A DNA stretch of 64,000 bases, from contig JAKQIY010000083.1 of assembly GCA_029561455.1 (NCBI GenBank), positions 27,773 through 91,772 on the forward strand, given 5' to 3'. Below the pieces are notes generated by a model. It was not told the DNA's origin, ran no database searches, and saw only the letters and a program-made list of their open reading frames with translations. Source of the DNA: a bacterium (GTDB lineage: Bacteria > Zhuqueibacterota > Zhuqueibacteria > Residuimicrobiales > Krinioviventaceae). Position 1 is the stretch's first letter, and every line of letters starts with the position of its first letter. The position numbers were made by a program, and so were the translations under genes. Of the stretch, positions 1-9,329 are shown piece by piece.

Positions 1-192
1 TACAATGCAATAAAAACCGTTGATATTATGTATTTATGTGGTGGTGGTATTGTTGCTCATCCGGGTGGAATTACCGCCGGAGTTAAAAGTGTAATACAGG
101 GATGGGAAGCAGCTGTTCAGGGTATAGATTTACAAACCTATGCCAAAACAAATAAAGAACTTTTTCAAGCTCTGGAGTTTTTTAAATCATGA
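1..192 (+). CDS. oiaX: RuBisCO-like protein, C-terminal end (probable OiaX-type)
   Basis: The window opens inside this gene; only the last 63 codons are present. The visible protein has the RuBisCO large-chain signature GGGIVAHPGG near residue 17 (the phosphate-binding GGG-HP loop), then a helix with WEAAVQG, which is typical of form IV RuBisCO-like proteins. Its stop overlaps the next start by four bases (ATGA), so it is translationally coupled to a four-carbon acid sugar kinase. In the described D-apionate pathway the RuBisCO-like OiaX acts as a 3-oxo-isoapionate 4-phosphate transcarboxylase/hydrolase giving 3-phosphoglycerate and glycolate, and it uses the product of the kinase OiaK. That role is inferred from the neighbours (kinase, ApnO-like and ApnL-like genes, apiosidase). 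The family call is firm, the exact reaction less so. Confidence 0.75.
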   Translation, partial: YNAIKTVDIMYLCGGGIVAHPGGITAGVKSVIQGWEAAVQGIDLQTYAKTNKELFQALEFFKS

Positions 193-1595
193 TTCTTTAT
201 AATAAAATTTTTATCAGTTTTTACGGGGATGATTTTACAGGTTCCACCGATGTTATGGAATCTCTTGCCCTGAATGGTATACGCACTGCTCTTTTTCTTG
301 CACCGCCTACAGCGCAAGAAATAGAAAACTTTGTACTGAAAAAATCAATTGATGGCACAGGTAAAAAAAATATTGAAGCGTTTGGTGTAGCAGGTATTTC
401 CCGTAGTCTTTCAATTACACAAATGGAACAAGAATTACGCCCCGTATTTACTGCTATCAGTAAAATTCCTTCCGATTTTTTTCATTACAAAGTGTGCTCC
501 ACCTTTGATAGTTCACCAGAGGTGGGCAGTATCGGTTATGCTACTGATCTGGCTTTAGAATATTTCCCATCAGATATTATACCCACTTTGATTGGCGCCC
601 CATTTCTGAATCGGTTTTGCATTTTTGGTAATTTGTTTGCAAAAATCGATGGCATAACCTATCGTCTCGATCGACATCCCACAATGTCCAAACATCCGGT
701 AACGCCAATGCACGAAAGTGATTTACGCATTCACCTGGGTAAACAGACTACCAGACCAGTAGAGCTATTCGATCTTTTCATGCTTGACGAACATGATACA
801 ATTCAAAACAGTACTTTTAACAAGCTCAATCGTAAAAAGGGAGAAATATTACTTTTTGACACATATAATATTCATCATCTTTTATCAATTGGAAGATTGA
901 TAATTGAAAATAAGCAACAAGGGCCACAATTGATTGTGGGTTCTAGCGGTGTTGAATATGCGCTCACCTATCATTTACATAAAAGCGGTCGACTGCTAAA
1001 GCCTGCTTCCCCGCAATCGCCTGGATTAGCCGATCAAATCGTGGCACTTTCGGGAAGCTGTGCTCCAACTACCGGTAAACAAATTCAATGGGCATTAAAA
1101 AAAGGTTTTGCAGATATTCGTTTAAATACCACGGACTTGATAGATTTGCAAAAACAAAATGCTGAAATGGAACGCGTAAAAAAAGCTGCTTTGGATGCCC
1201 TGTCGAAAAAACAAAGCGTGATGATCTACTCAGCTATCGGTCCAGATGATCCAGCTATTGAAAAAACACGCGAGTATTTAGAGAATTTCGGCCAGGAAGA
1301 TACCAATGTCCGGCAAAGGCTGGCAGCTAATCAGGGGAAAATATTGAAATCAATTTTGGAAACCTGTGGGAAAAAACGTACTGTTGTGTGTGGTGGCGAT
1401 ACAAGCGGTTATGTTGCTCGCGAACTGGGTATTTATGCCCTGGAAACCTTAATACCAATCGCCCCGGGAGCGCCGCTTTGCACAGCACATTCACAAAATG
1501 CCTCCTTTGATGGCCTGGAAATCAGTTTGAAAGGCGGACAAAATGGTAAAGAAAAATATATTGAAAGTGTTTTATATGGAAAGAATTTAGATTAA
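189..1595 (+). CDS. oiaK: Four-carbon acid sugar kinase (DUF1537), probable 3-oxo-isoapionate kinase
   Basis: A 468-residue member of the OtnK/DtnK/OiaK family of sugar-acid kinases. The N-terminal domain starts with GDDFTGSTDVMESL (residues 13-26), the acid-sugar binding signature. The C-terminal nucleotide-binding domain has CGGDTSGYVARELG (about residues 400-413) and SLKGGQNGKEKY near the end. Family members phosphorylate 3-oxo-tetronates, D-threonate or 3-oxo-isoapionate. The last is favoured here because a RuBisCO-like protein precedes it and ApnO- and ApnL-like genes follow. The ATG lies inside the stop of the RuBisCO-like gene (ATGA). The stop is followed after 12 bases by the next gene. 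Substrate is inferred; family assignment is secure. Confidence 0.8.
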   Translation: MILYNKIFISFYGDDFTGSTDVMESLALNGIRTALFLAPPTAQEIENFVLKKSIDGTGKKNIEAFGVAGISRSLSITQMEQELRPVFTAISKIPSDFFHYKVCSTFDSSPEVGSIGYATDLALEYFPSDIIPTLIGAPFLNRFCIFGNLFAKIDGITYRLDRHPTMSKHPVTPMHESDLRIHLGKQTTRPVELFDLFMLDEHDTIQNSTFNKLNRKKGEILLFDTYNIHHLLSIGRLIIENKQQGPQLIVGSSGVEYALTYHLHKSGRLLKPASPQSPGLADQIVALSGSCAPTTGKQIQWALKKGFADIRLNTTDLIDLQKQNAEMERVKKAALDALSKKQSVMIYSAIGPDDPAIEKTREYLENFGQEDTNVRQRLAANQGKILKSILETCGKKRTVVCGGDTSGYVARELGIYALETLIPIAPGAPLCTAHSQNASFDGLEISLKGGQNGKEKYIESVLYGKNLD

Positions 1596-1607
1596 GGAGT
1601 GTACAAC

Positions 1608-2447
1608 ATGTTAAAAATTACTCTTTTGGGCGCTGGGGGCAAAATGGGTTGCAGAATTACCGACAACCTTAAGAACAATCCAGATTACCATGTAGATTAT
1701 GTAGAAATCAGTGAGACAGGAATAGCAAATCTGAAAGCCCGCGGGTTGACAACAACACCTCAGGATATTGCAATTGCCCGTGCAGATGCTGTTATTCTCG
1801 CTCTGCCGGATCGATTGATTGGTAAAGTTACTCAAGAAATCATCCCATTACTTAAAGCAGGAACAATGGTAATTGGTCTGGATCCTGCAGCCAGTTATGC
1901 CGGTGTTATCCCGCTTCGTAATGATCTGGTATATTTTGTCACCCACCCCTGCCATCCGCCGATGTTCAATGATGAGGTGACCCCTGAAGCCCGCGCCGAT
2001 TGGTTTGGCGGCGTTCATGCCAAGCATCATATTGTTTGTGCTCTGCACCAGGGCCCGGATTCCAGTTATGTGGTTGGCGAAAAGATTTCCCGCGATATGT
2101 TTGCCCCGGTAATGAAATCATTTCGTATTACTGTCGAGCAGATGGCAATTCTTGAACCAGCTTTAGTTGAAACCTTTAGTGCGACAGTTATTATGGCTAT
2201 TCATGAAGCATTTTTAGAAGCAGTTAAAATGGGTGTTCCCGAAGAGGCTGCATGGGAATTTCTTTCCGGTCATGCCCGTATCGAGTTTGGAATAATTTTC
2301 GGTTTTGCAGGTTTTCCCTTTTCTGACGGCGCAAAACTGGCTATTGCCAAAGCCCAAGAAAAAATATTCAAGCCGGACTGGAAAGAACGTATTATGAATA
2401 TGGAAGCAATTAAACATAGTGTTCGCGAAATTACCGGCCAAATTTAA
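1608..2447 (+). CDS. apnO: PGDH_C-type NAD-dependent dehydrogenase, probable D-apionate oxidoisomerase
   Basis: 279 residues. It begins with a Rossmann nucleotide-binding motif, LLGAGGKMGCRI, and continues with the alpha-helical 6-phosphogluconate-dehydrogenase-like C-terminal domain; HPCHPP and the helix beginning around LEPALVETF are typical of this group. The described ApnO family oxidises and isomerises D-apionate to 3-oxo-isoapionate, the substrate of OiaK. I chose the ATG at 1608 over the in-frame GTG at 1599 because a good AAGGAG site (1594-1599) lies 8 bases before it and overlaps the GTG. It follows the kinase directly, so co-transcription is likely. A related 3-hydroxy-acid dehydrogenase role is possible, but the neighbours point to D-apionate. 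Confidence 0.72.
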   Translation: MLKITLLGAGGKMGCRITDNLKNNPDYHVDYVEISETGIANLKARGLTTTPQDIAIARADAVILALPDRLIGKVTQEIIPLLKAGTMVIGLDPAASYAGVIPLRNDLVYFVTHPCHPPMFNDEVTPEARADWFGGVHAKHHIVCALHQGPDSSYVVGEKISRDMFAPVMKSFRITVEQMAILEPALVETFSATVIMAIHEAFLEAVKMGVPEEAAWEFLSGHARIEFGIIFGFAGFPFSDGAKLAIAKAQEKIFKPDWKERIMNMEAIKHSVREITGQI

Positions 2448-2612
2448 AAAAGAAGAGAAATTCGGACTGGTAAACAGATCTAATATAACTAGTTTTGCAC
2501 ATCAGGATACCATCATTTGTTTTTTTTGTAGTACTTTTGGTACGATTTGAATAATAAAAGTAACTCATGAAAAGTGCTATACTGCAAAATGTAAGCTAAT
2601 TATAAGGATTCA

Positions 2613-4511
2613 ATGTTGACCACAGAACAAGCCTTTTTAATGACAGGAAAGCCTTTTTTGCCAAAAGAATCACAAGAGTTAAAAACCAGCCGATTTAATG
2701 TCCAATACGAAAACGGCAGCCTGCGTTATATTAAATACGGAAACACAGAACTAGTCCGTATGATCTATTCCGCAGTTCGCGATCATAACTGGGGGACAAT
2801 CGAACCGGTGATCCGGGATGAAACCATTGAAAAACAAGGCGATTCTATAATTATAAGATATAAAGTGGAATATAAAAAAAATGATATTGTATTTTCAGCT
2901 GAATATACCATCTCAATAATCGGGGACATAATCCGGTTTACAATGCATGGACAGGCGGGTAAATCTTTTAAAAAAAACCGCATTGGCTTTTGTGTGCTGC
3001 ACCCCATTAAGGAATGTATGGGCAAGGAATGCATTATAACCCATCCTGACGGTACGGAAACAACCGGAAAATTTCCAAAATACATCAGTCCCCATCAACC
3101 CTTTAAAAACATTCAATCTATGCGCTGGCAGCCGGAGCCGGGAATAGAAGCAAGCATCCTATTCCATGGTGAAGTATTTGAAACCGAGGACCAACGTAAT
3201 TGGATCGATGCTTCATATAAAACTTATTGTACACCCCTCGAATTACCATTTCCGGTTCGAATCACAAAAGGACAGGTTATTGAACAATCGGTTGAAATCA
3301 AAATTCAGGGTCAAATGGCCGGCGTCGCCGGCACATCCCACAGTTTTCACGTTTCTAATGAAACCATCAAAATCCCGCGTCTCGGAATTGGTGCGTCATC
3401 TCTTAAAAAAACACTGGATGCTGAAAGCGTTGCCAGACTCAAAGCCCTCAAGCTGCATCACTACCGGATCGATATCGATCCGGAGAATACGACCTGGGCC
3501 GTCGATGCAGCACGCGAGATCGCAAATGCAGCGGCCTTGAATCTTCAATTGGAAGTGGCTCTGTATATCGAACCCAATCAATTAACCGAATTTGCGGCAT
3601 GTGTTCAATTTCTTCAATCGGCTGCCGCGCAAATATATGTTTTTAATATTTATGATAAAACCCGAAAAGCAACTAACGGTGAATTGCTGACCCGGGTGGT
3701 TCCAATGCTTCGTTCCGCTTTTCCAACAGCCTTGATTGGCGCCGGTACGGACTTTTTCTTTGCCGAGTTAAATCGTAGCCGGTCACCGGCTGCACTAGTC
3801 GACTTTCTGACTTTTTCGATTAATCCCCAGGTTCACGCCTTTGACCACCGCTCCCTGACGGAAACACTGGCCGCGCATCAATATGTGGTGAGCAGCGCCC
3901 GGCAATTTACAAATGGGAAAGAACTGCACATCTCGCCGGTGACTTTAAAAATGCGCTCAAATCCTAATGTTACCGGCCCGGAGCCGGCGCCGGAACCAGG
4001 TGAGTTGCCGTGTACGGTTGATTCACGGCAAATGTCGCTATATGGCGCAGCCTGGACATTGGGAAGTATCAAGTACTTGGCCGAAGCAGGCGCTGACGCC
4101 ATCACGTACTTTGAAACTGTTGGCTGGCGGGGGCTGCTGCAAGGCGATCAGGATTCGGAATTGCCGGAAAAATTTGCTGCGGTTAAAGGACAGGTTTTTC
4201 CAGTTTGGCAGATATTTAAATGGATTCTTGAATTTCAAGCAGGCGTAATAATACCGATTACCAGTTCACAACCACTTTGGGTCGATGGTTTAATGCTGCA
4301 AAAAGATGCAAAGCGTCGTCTGATAATGGCCAATTATAGTCTTAAGTCTCAAACCTGGTCACTTCCGGAAAAGACCGACCATATCGTCGTTCTTGATAAG
4401 CAATCCGTAACCGATTTTTCGCATCATCCGGAAGCATTAAAAGTAATGGACATTCATCAGGAACAGATAACGCTTTTACCGTATTCGGTGGCTTGTATTG
4501 ATTTTATATAA
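2613..4511 (+). CDS. apnL: D-apionate lactonase
   Basis: 632 residues with no signal peptide, the usual size for ApnL-type lactonases that open D-apionolactone to D-apionate. Recognisable blocks are VRDHNWGTIEP (about 55), GFCVLHP (about 126), YISPHQPF (about 157), FETEDQRNWIDASYKTYCTP (about 189-208) and, in the TIM-barrel part, EAGADAITYFETVGWRG (about 491-507). The N-terminal beta-rich domain, central barrel and small C-terminal domain follow the family layout. AAGGA precedes the ATG by 5 bases. With the upstream kinase, dehydrogenase and RuBisCO-like gene and the downstream apiosidase it gives a nearly complete apiose route; only a D-apiose dehydrogenase is not seen. Degenerate fragments similar to this gene occur at 6450-6661 and 10098-10248. 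Confidence 0.8.
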   Translation: MLTTEQAFLMTGKPFLPKESQELKTSRFNVQYENGSLRYIKYGNTELVRMIYSAVRDHNWGTIEPVIRDETIEKQGDSIIIRYKVEYKKNDIVFSAEYTISIIGDIIRFTMHGQAGKSFKKNRIGFCVLHPIKECMGKECIITHPDGTETTGKFPKYISPHQPFKNIQSMRWQPEPGIEASILFHGEVFETEDQRNWIDASYKTYCTPLELPFPVRITKGQVIEQSVEIKIQGQMAGVAGTSHSFHVSNETIKIPRLGIGASSLKKTLDAESVARLKALKLHHYRIDIDPENTTWAVDAAREIANAAALNLQLEVALYIEPNQLTEFAACVQFLQSAAAQIYVFNIYDKTRKATNGELLTRVVPMLRSAFPTALIGAGTDFFFAELNRSRSPAALVDFLTFSINPQVHAFDHRSLTETLAAHQYVVSSARQFTNGKELHISPVTLKMRSNPNVTGPEPAPEPGELPCTVDSRQMSLYGAAWTLGSIKYLAEAGADAITYFETVGWRGLLQGDQDSELPEKFAAVKGQVFPVWQIFKWILEFQAGVIIPITSSQPLWVDGLMLQKDAKRRLIMANYSLKSQTWSLPEKTDHIVVLDKQSVTDFSHHPEALKVMDIHQEQITLLPYSVACIDFI

Positions 4512-4611
4512 CTGAAAATGATCTGATTCTGGATCTGGATAATTCATAAAATTCAGAAAAAATGCTTTTTTAGAACGAATTTGAATTAGCTTTATAATTT
4601 TGGAGTTTTAC

Positions 4612-6279
4612 ATGAATAAAAAAATCTATATCAGGCTTTTGCTTCTCACCGTCATTATTTTAAATTTTTACTATGGCTGTTCCCGGCATTCACAAAATAT
4701 GGTTGAAATGGAACAATGGCAGGAAATTGAATTAAATTTCACATCAGAAAATCAATATCAAAATCCTTATACGGATGTTGAATTCTGGGTAGAGTTTACC
4801 GGGCCAAATGGTGAAAATCTCAGCCGTCCGGGATTCTGGTTTGAGAAAAATATCTGGCAAGTCCGATTTGCCAGTCCAACTGATGCCGGCCAATGGCACT
4901 GGAAAAGTTTTGCAAACGATACTACCGATTTAGGCTTAAATGGACGACAGGGAACGTTAATCTCCAAGCCCTATAAAGGGAAAAATCCGCTGATCAAAAA
5001 CGGCTTACTCAGGATGTCGCCTGGAAGGCGTAATGTGATTCATGCAAATGGAAAACTGTTTTTAATGATTGGCGATACACCATGGGCCCTTCCCTGGCGT
5101 GGAACTGTCAAGACGGTTACTGAATATGCACAAAAGAGACAATCGCAGGGTTTCAACACCGCTTTACTTATGTCGCTGCAACCCGACTGTGAAGCCAAAG
5201 GTCCAAGAAACCGCACCGAACGGGATGCTTTTGATGTAGCCTTTGAAGATTTAAAAGATGGTCATATAAACCAGTTGAATCCCTTTTATTTTCAATATGT
5301 TGATTCGTTGCGTAATATCCTGGTTGAGCATGGTATTGTACCGGTATTTCAACCCGTTTTTCATGGTTTTGGCTGGAAAGGTCAAAAGGTGCTGGGTTGG
5401 GACATGGATGCAAAAGAATATGCCCGCTATTGTCGTTACCTGGTTGCACGTTACGGCGCTCAACCGGCTATGTGGCTGGTAGGGGCCGATAGTGATGGAC
5501 GTAACAAAGGCATTAAAGAAGGCGGTGAAGAAATTGAAAAATGGGATGCCTACCAACAACCTGCTGGTATTCATTACTCTCCATTCGATGATTACACGCC
5601 TGATTTTCTGAAGGATTTTGGTGGAAAATACGAACCACACATGAACCGAACGTTTCAGGAGGCGGACTGGTTAGATTTTCAATGGTGCCAGACCGGACAC
5701 AGTGGCAAACATCTGTTCCATAAAGTGGCGCTTATGCATGACAATAAACCGGTTAAAGCATCATGCAACGCAGAACCTACTTATGAGGGGATCAGCGATT
5801 CGCTGAATGGTTCTGGCTGGTGGCAGGGTCATGAGGCATGGTCACAATTTTGCTCAGGTGGGACTATGGGGGTTATCTACGGTGCAGGTGGCTTGTGGAA
5901 CTGGAAATTGTATAAAGATGAACAATGGCCCGAATGGGCAGATTCAAAAGTTTCGTGGCAAGAAGCCATTCAGCTTCCCGGAGCAAATTTTGTGGGTTAT
6001 CTTGGCAAGGCACTTGAAGGTCTGGACATTACGGACATTGAAAGACATCCTGAGCTTGCCGATGGGCAGCTCTGCCTGGCAAAACCTGGCAAGCTTTATA
6101 TAATCTATTTGCCTGAAGGAGGTAAAGTAAAGATTGCCGGGCTGTCGGATCAAATGCAGTATCGCTGGTTTGATCCGGTAAAAGGAAATTTTGAGGTGGA
6201 TGGCGTTGTTCAAGCTAGCAAAAATAATTTTATTGCGGATGGGAAAAATCCACAAGTGCTTATTATTAAAGAGAAATAA
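4612..6279 (+). CDS. GH140-type apiosidase lipoprotein (DUF5060 + DUF4038)
   Basis: 555 residues. A lipoprotein signal ends in YYGC with Cys23 as the probable lipidation site. An N-terminal immunoglobulin-like DUF5060 domain (about 35-120) precedes the apiosidase-like barrel beginning at GDTPWAL (about 155). Probable catalytic residues are the Asp of WLVGADSDG (about 293) and the Glu of CNAEPTYEG (about 388), matching the Asp/Glu pair described for GH140. GH140 removes D-apiose side chains from rhamnogalacturonan II. The neighbouring D-apionate genes support apiose as the product. The ATG at 4612 follows TGGAG at the right distance; the in-frame TTG at 4600 is not needed. The protein probably sits on the outer membrane or in the periplasm. 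Confidence 0.78.
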   Translation: MNKKIYIRLLLLTVIILNFYYGCSRHSQNMVEMEQWQEIELNFTSENQYQNPYTDVEFWVEFTGPNGENLSRPGFWFEKNIWQVRFASPTDAGQWHWKSFANDTTDLGLNGRQGTLISKPYKGKNPLIKNGLLRMSPGRRNVIHANGKLFLMIGDTPWALPWRGTVKTVTEYAQKRQSQGFNTALLMSLQPDCEAKGPRNRTERDAFDVAFEDLKDGHINQLNPFYFQYVDSLRNILVEHGIVPVFQPVFHGFGWKGQKVLGWDMDAKEYARYCRYLVARYGAQPAMWLVGADSDGRNKGIKEGGEEIEKWDAYQQPAGIHYSPFDDYTPDFLKDFGGKYEPHMNRTFQEADWLDFQWCQTGHSGKHLFHKVALMHDNKPVKASCNAEPTYEGISDSLNGSGWWQGHEAWSQFCSGGTMGVIYGAGGLWNWKLYKDEQWPEWADSKVSWQEAIQLPGANFVGYLGKALEGLDITDIERHPELADGQLCLAKPGKLYIIYLPEGGKVKIAGLSDQMQYRWFDPVKGNFEVDGVVQASKNNFIADGKNPQVLIIKEK

Positions 6280-6449
6280 TGATAAAAAGTTGAATAAGCA
6301 ATGAATATTAACAATATGAATTTTTTTTCCTGAATTATTCGAGTACTCAAAATATTTGGAAAACGCAGCAAAACATAGATCGTTACAATAATATCGCAAA
6401 TATTTTATATACCGGCAAAACTGAACAAGTTCTGTTATCCATAGTAGTA

Positions 6450-6661
6450 AACCGGCGGTGATTGGTGTTACGGTTTGCTTTTTTACCTGAGCAGCGTCCG
6501 GCTATTGACGGAAGGCAAAGTATTGGATATCTCCCAAGTGACATTTAAAATGCGCTGAAATCCTGATGTCGCCGACCCGGAGTCAGCGCCGGAAACAGGT
6601 GAATTGCCGGTTACAGTTGTTTCCTGACCGATATTGCTGTTTGGCGCGGCCTGGACATTGG
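6450..6661 (+). pseudogene. Decayed fragment of an apnL-like gene
   Basis: Within the 495-base gap between the two apiosidase-like genes, this stretch aligns by eye with apnL at about 3724-3770 and 3888-4062, with an internal deletion. From 6541 on it is nearly colinear and about four bases in five agree. Read in the apnL frame it gives KMR-stop-NPDVADPESAPETGELPVTVVS-stop, then PILLFGAAWTL, against KMRSNPNVTGPEPAP and GAAWTL in the intact protein; both stops are TGA. No start or long frame remains, so it is a relic, not a gene. The flanks (6280-6449 and 6662-6774) show nothing recognisable. Confidence 0.8.
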
Positions 6662-6810
6662 TGTTTTTTTATACGAGGCCATCAATCGCTAGCCGTGATT
6701 TAGCCGAATGATATTGGGAACATAAATCGAAGGGAACGGCCAAAGCATTTCATGAAATGGTTTGAGGAAAAATTTTGATTAATTTATTATCATTTTTTAG
6801 GAGGATTATA

Positions 6811-9063
6811 GTGAAATCAACAATTGAAAATTATTCAGGTAAACAGACCTGTACAATCAATTTAATAATTAGCCTGATTATCGTTTTTTTATTAACATCC
6901 CTCGCCTGCAATAAGAACCAAGCCACTGATCAAATTGAAATCTGGGACAGGTTCGAAGTTCAATTACAGGGACCAAATACAGGCAATCCCTTTCAAGAAG
7001 TTCAAATAACGGCATCTTTTTCAACTGATGGAACCCGCAAGGATATCACAGGCTTTTATGATGGGGATGGGATTTACAAAATTCGGTTTATGCCCGATAA
7101 AATCGGAACCTGGTCGTATGTCACTAAAAGCAACCGTCCTGAACTGAACGGAAAGCAGGGGACGTTTCTGTGCATCCCTGCTTCGGGCAAAAATCACGGG
7201 CCTGTTCAAGTCTTTAATACCTATCATTTCCGCTATGCCGATGGCACGCCCTACCAACAAATCGGTACCACCTGTTATGCCTGGGTGCACCAGGGCGATT
7301 CGCTGGAGAATAAAACGCTTGAAACATTGAAAAATGCGCCATTCAACAAGTTGCGGATGTGTATTTTTCCGAAAGATTATACCTATAATAAAAATGAACC
7401 CCGCTATTATCCATTTAAGCGGGATAGCCTGGGAAATAACGACTTTACCCGCTTCGACCCAGCCTTCTGGCAGCATCTGGAGCGGCGTCTGGAGGATTTG
7501 CTAACTTTGGGCATCCAGGCCGATATCATTCTGTTTCATCCCTACGATCGCTGGGGCTACGCCGTCATGCCCGACTCGGTCGATGAATTTTATCTGGAAT
7601 ATGTTCTGGCAAGATTATCAGCCTGGAGGCATGTCTGGTGGTCAGCAGCCAATGAATTCGATTTCATGCACAACAAATCTATGCCAGACTGGCATCGTTT
7701 TTTTGAGATTTTGTATCGCAACGACCCGTATCATCGCTTGCGCTCCATTCACAACGGTCTCATTTTTTATGACCATACGTTACCCTGGATCACCCATGCC
7801 AGCATTCAGAGCACACATTTCGACAGCGCCCTGGCCTGGCGTGAACGTTACCAAAAGCCGCTCATTTATGATGAATGCCGCTACGAGGGTGATGTTACAG
7901 AAGGTTGGGGTAACCTGACGCCACAGGAGATGAATGCCATGTTCTGGAAAAGCTTGATCAATGGCGCTTATGCTGGGCACGGCGAAACTTACAAGCATCC
8001 CCAAGATATCCTGTGGTGGTCCAAAGGGGGCGAATTGCACGGCCAGAGTCCCGCCCGTATTGCCTTTTTCAAATCAATTCAGGAACAGACGCCGGCAACG
8101 GGATTAGAGCCAATTGACCCATTTGCGGCTGGAAAATTTGGTGAACAATATATTTATTACTTTGGCGAACAGTCTCCGGTGAAATGGTCGTTTGACCTTC
8201 CACCAAATATCGGGTATCAGGTGGAGGTCATCGATACCTGGGACATGAAATGTGACACACTACACGATAAATATAGCGGGAAATTCACCATCGATCTGCC
8301 CGCGAAAAAATATATCGCGGTGCGCATTACCAAATCTGATTTAATATTCCCGATTAAAGATCCCGATTATTTCCCCAAAGGATCGTTGTTCTATGACCAA
8401 ATTGTGGTTCGGCTGACCCATCCCTATCCCAATACGCTTCGTTATACGCTTGATGGCTCGGTGCCTTCTATCAATTCGCAGCCGTACACTGGCAGTATTT
8501 TGATCAATAAAAACACGCCGCTCAGGGTGCTAAGTATCGAGGGAAATCGCATGAGCAATTTGCTGGCCATCGATTTCAAACAGTCCGGCATGCAGCCTGC
8601 GACGGAGGTAGATGGGTTGGATAACGGTCTGGAATACCGCTTATTCAAAGGCAAGTGGGAGTCGATGCCAGATTTTACCAAATTAACGCCATTGAAAAAA
8701 GGTCTGACTAATCAGATCGATCCAGGCTTGGTCGATGAAAATGAGGATTTTTTCGGTCTGGTTTTTCAAGGCTATATTCTGATTCCTGAGGATCAGGTTT
8801 ACAATTTTTATGCATCATCCGATGATGGTTCATTGATTTTCATCGATGGTCAGAAAGTTGTGGATAATGATGGCGTTCATGGCGTTGTTGAGCAGAGGGG
8901 ACAGATCGGACTGAAACAAGGCTATCATGCACTCGAAGTCCGGTTTTTCGATAACTGGTACGGTCAATTTCTAAAAATTGAAATCGAGAGCCCAAAGATG
9001 GCAAGACAAGCGGTTCCATCAACGATGCTGTTTCATACAAAGCGGAATATACAACAAAAATAA
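6811..9063 (+). CDS. Apiosidase-like glycoside hydrolase lipoprotein with CHB_HEX_C and PA14 domains
   Basis: 750 residues from a GTG preceded by a strong AGGAGG; the in-frame TTG at 6775 would place that site inside the gene. The lipoprotein signal ends LTSLAC, with Cys33 lipidated. Domains in order: DUF5060 (about 45-125), an apiosidase-like/DUF4038 barrel (about 135-430) with likely catalytic Glu in AANEFDF (about 282) and in YDECRYEG (about 355), a DUF5605-like beta domain (to about 510), a chitobiase C-terminal-like module (YTLDGSVPS, about 545-590), and a PA14 domain (about 610-745, with SSDDGSLIFIDG). PA14 suggests binding of a glycan. It probably acts on another linkage of the substrate attacked by the preceding apiosidase; this is inferred from family and position, and the substrate is unknown. 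Confidence 0.7.
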   Translation: MKSTIENYSGKQTCTINLIISLIIVFLLTSLACNKNQATDQIEIWDRFEVQLQGPNTGNPFQEVQITASFSTDGTRKDITGFYDGDGIYKIRFMPDKIGTWSYVTKSNRPELNGKQGTFLCIPASGKNHGPVQVFNTYHFRYADGTPYQQIGTTCYAWVHQGDSLENKTLETLKNAPFNKLRMCIFPKDYTYNKNEPRYYPFKRDSLGNNDFTRFDPAFWQHLERRLEDLLTLGIQADIILFHPYDRWGYAVMPDSVDEFYLEYVLARLSAWRHVWWSAANEFDFMHNKSMPDWHRFFEILYRNDPYHRLRSIHNGLIFYDHTLPWITHASIQSTHFDSALAWRERYQKPLIYDECRYEGDVTEGWGNLTPQEMNAMFWKSLINGAYAGHGETYKHPQDILWWSKGGELHGQSPARIAFFKSIQEQTPATGLEPIDPFAAGKFGEQYIYYFGEQSPVKWSFDLPPNIGYQVEVIDTWDMKCDTLHDKYSGKFTIDLPAKKYIAVRITKSDLIFPIKDPDYFPKGSLFYDQIVVRLTHPYPNTLRYTLDGSVPSINSQPYTGSILINKNTPLRVLSIEGNRMSNLLAIDFKQSGMQPATEVDGLDNGLEYRLFKGKWESMPDFTKLTPLKKGLTNQIDPGLVDENEDFFGLVFQGYILIPEDQVYNFYASSDDGSLIFIDGQKVVDNDGVHGVVEQRGQIGLKQGYHALEVRFFDNWYGQFLKIEIESPKMARQAVPSTMLFHTKRNIQQK

Positions 9064-9085
9064 ATCAATATAACTATTACTATGG

Positions 9086-9130
9086 ATACTACAGGTTTTT
9101 GTTGAGTTTGTTAACCAAAACCTGTAGTAT
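9086..9130 (+). terminator. Long perfect hairpin after the PA14 hydrolase
   Basis: A perfect 14-base inverted repeat (9086-9099 and 9117-9130) around a 17-base loop, 22 bases after the stop of the preceding gene. No T-run follows the stem, so a classical intrinsic terminator is uncertain; it could stabilise the upstream mRNA end. Confidence 0.5.
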
Positions 9131-9329
9131 AAATGGCATACCAGTATTTATAATGTAGTCTGTGACAGGAAAATATTAATAATTTAAATAACCAATTGGT
9201 AAGTAAAAGAGTTGAAAATGATCAAGTAAGAGTTATATAGTAGCGGATAATGTATAAAGCTCGTTACAGATTAGCAACGGTATCGTTTTTTATAGAATTA
9301 AAAATCAATAACTAACGAGAAGAATTAAA

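Noticed and set aside
6541..6640. In-frame TGA codons that could be recoded (selenocysteine or pyl-like readthrough)
   Set aside because: The region lacks a start and has a deletion relative to apnL, so it is a relic; TGA ends normal genes elsewhere in the window.
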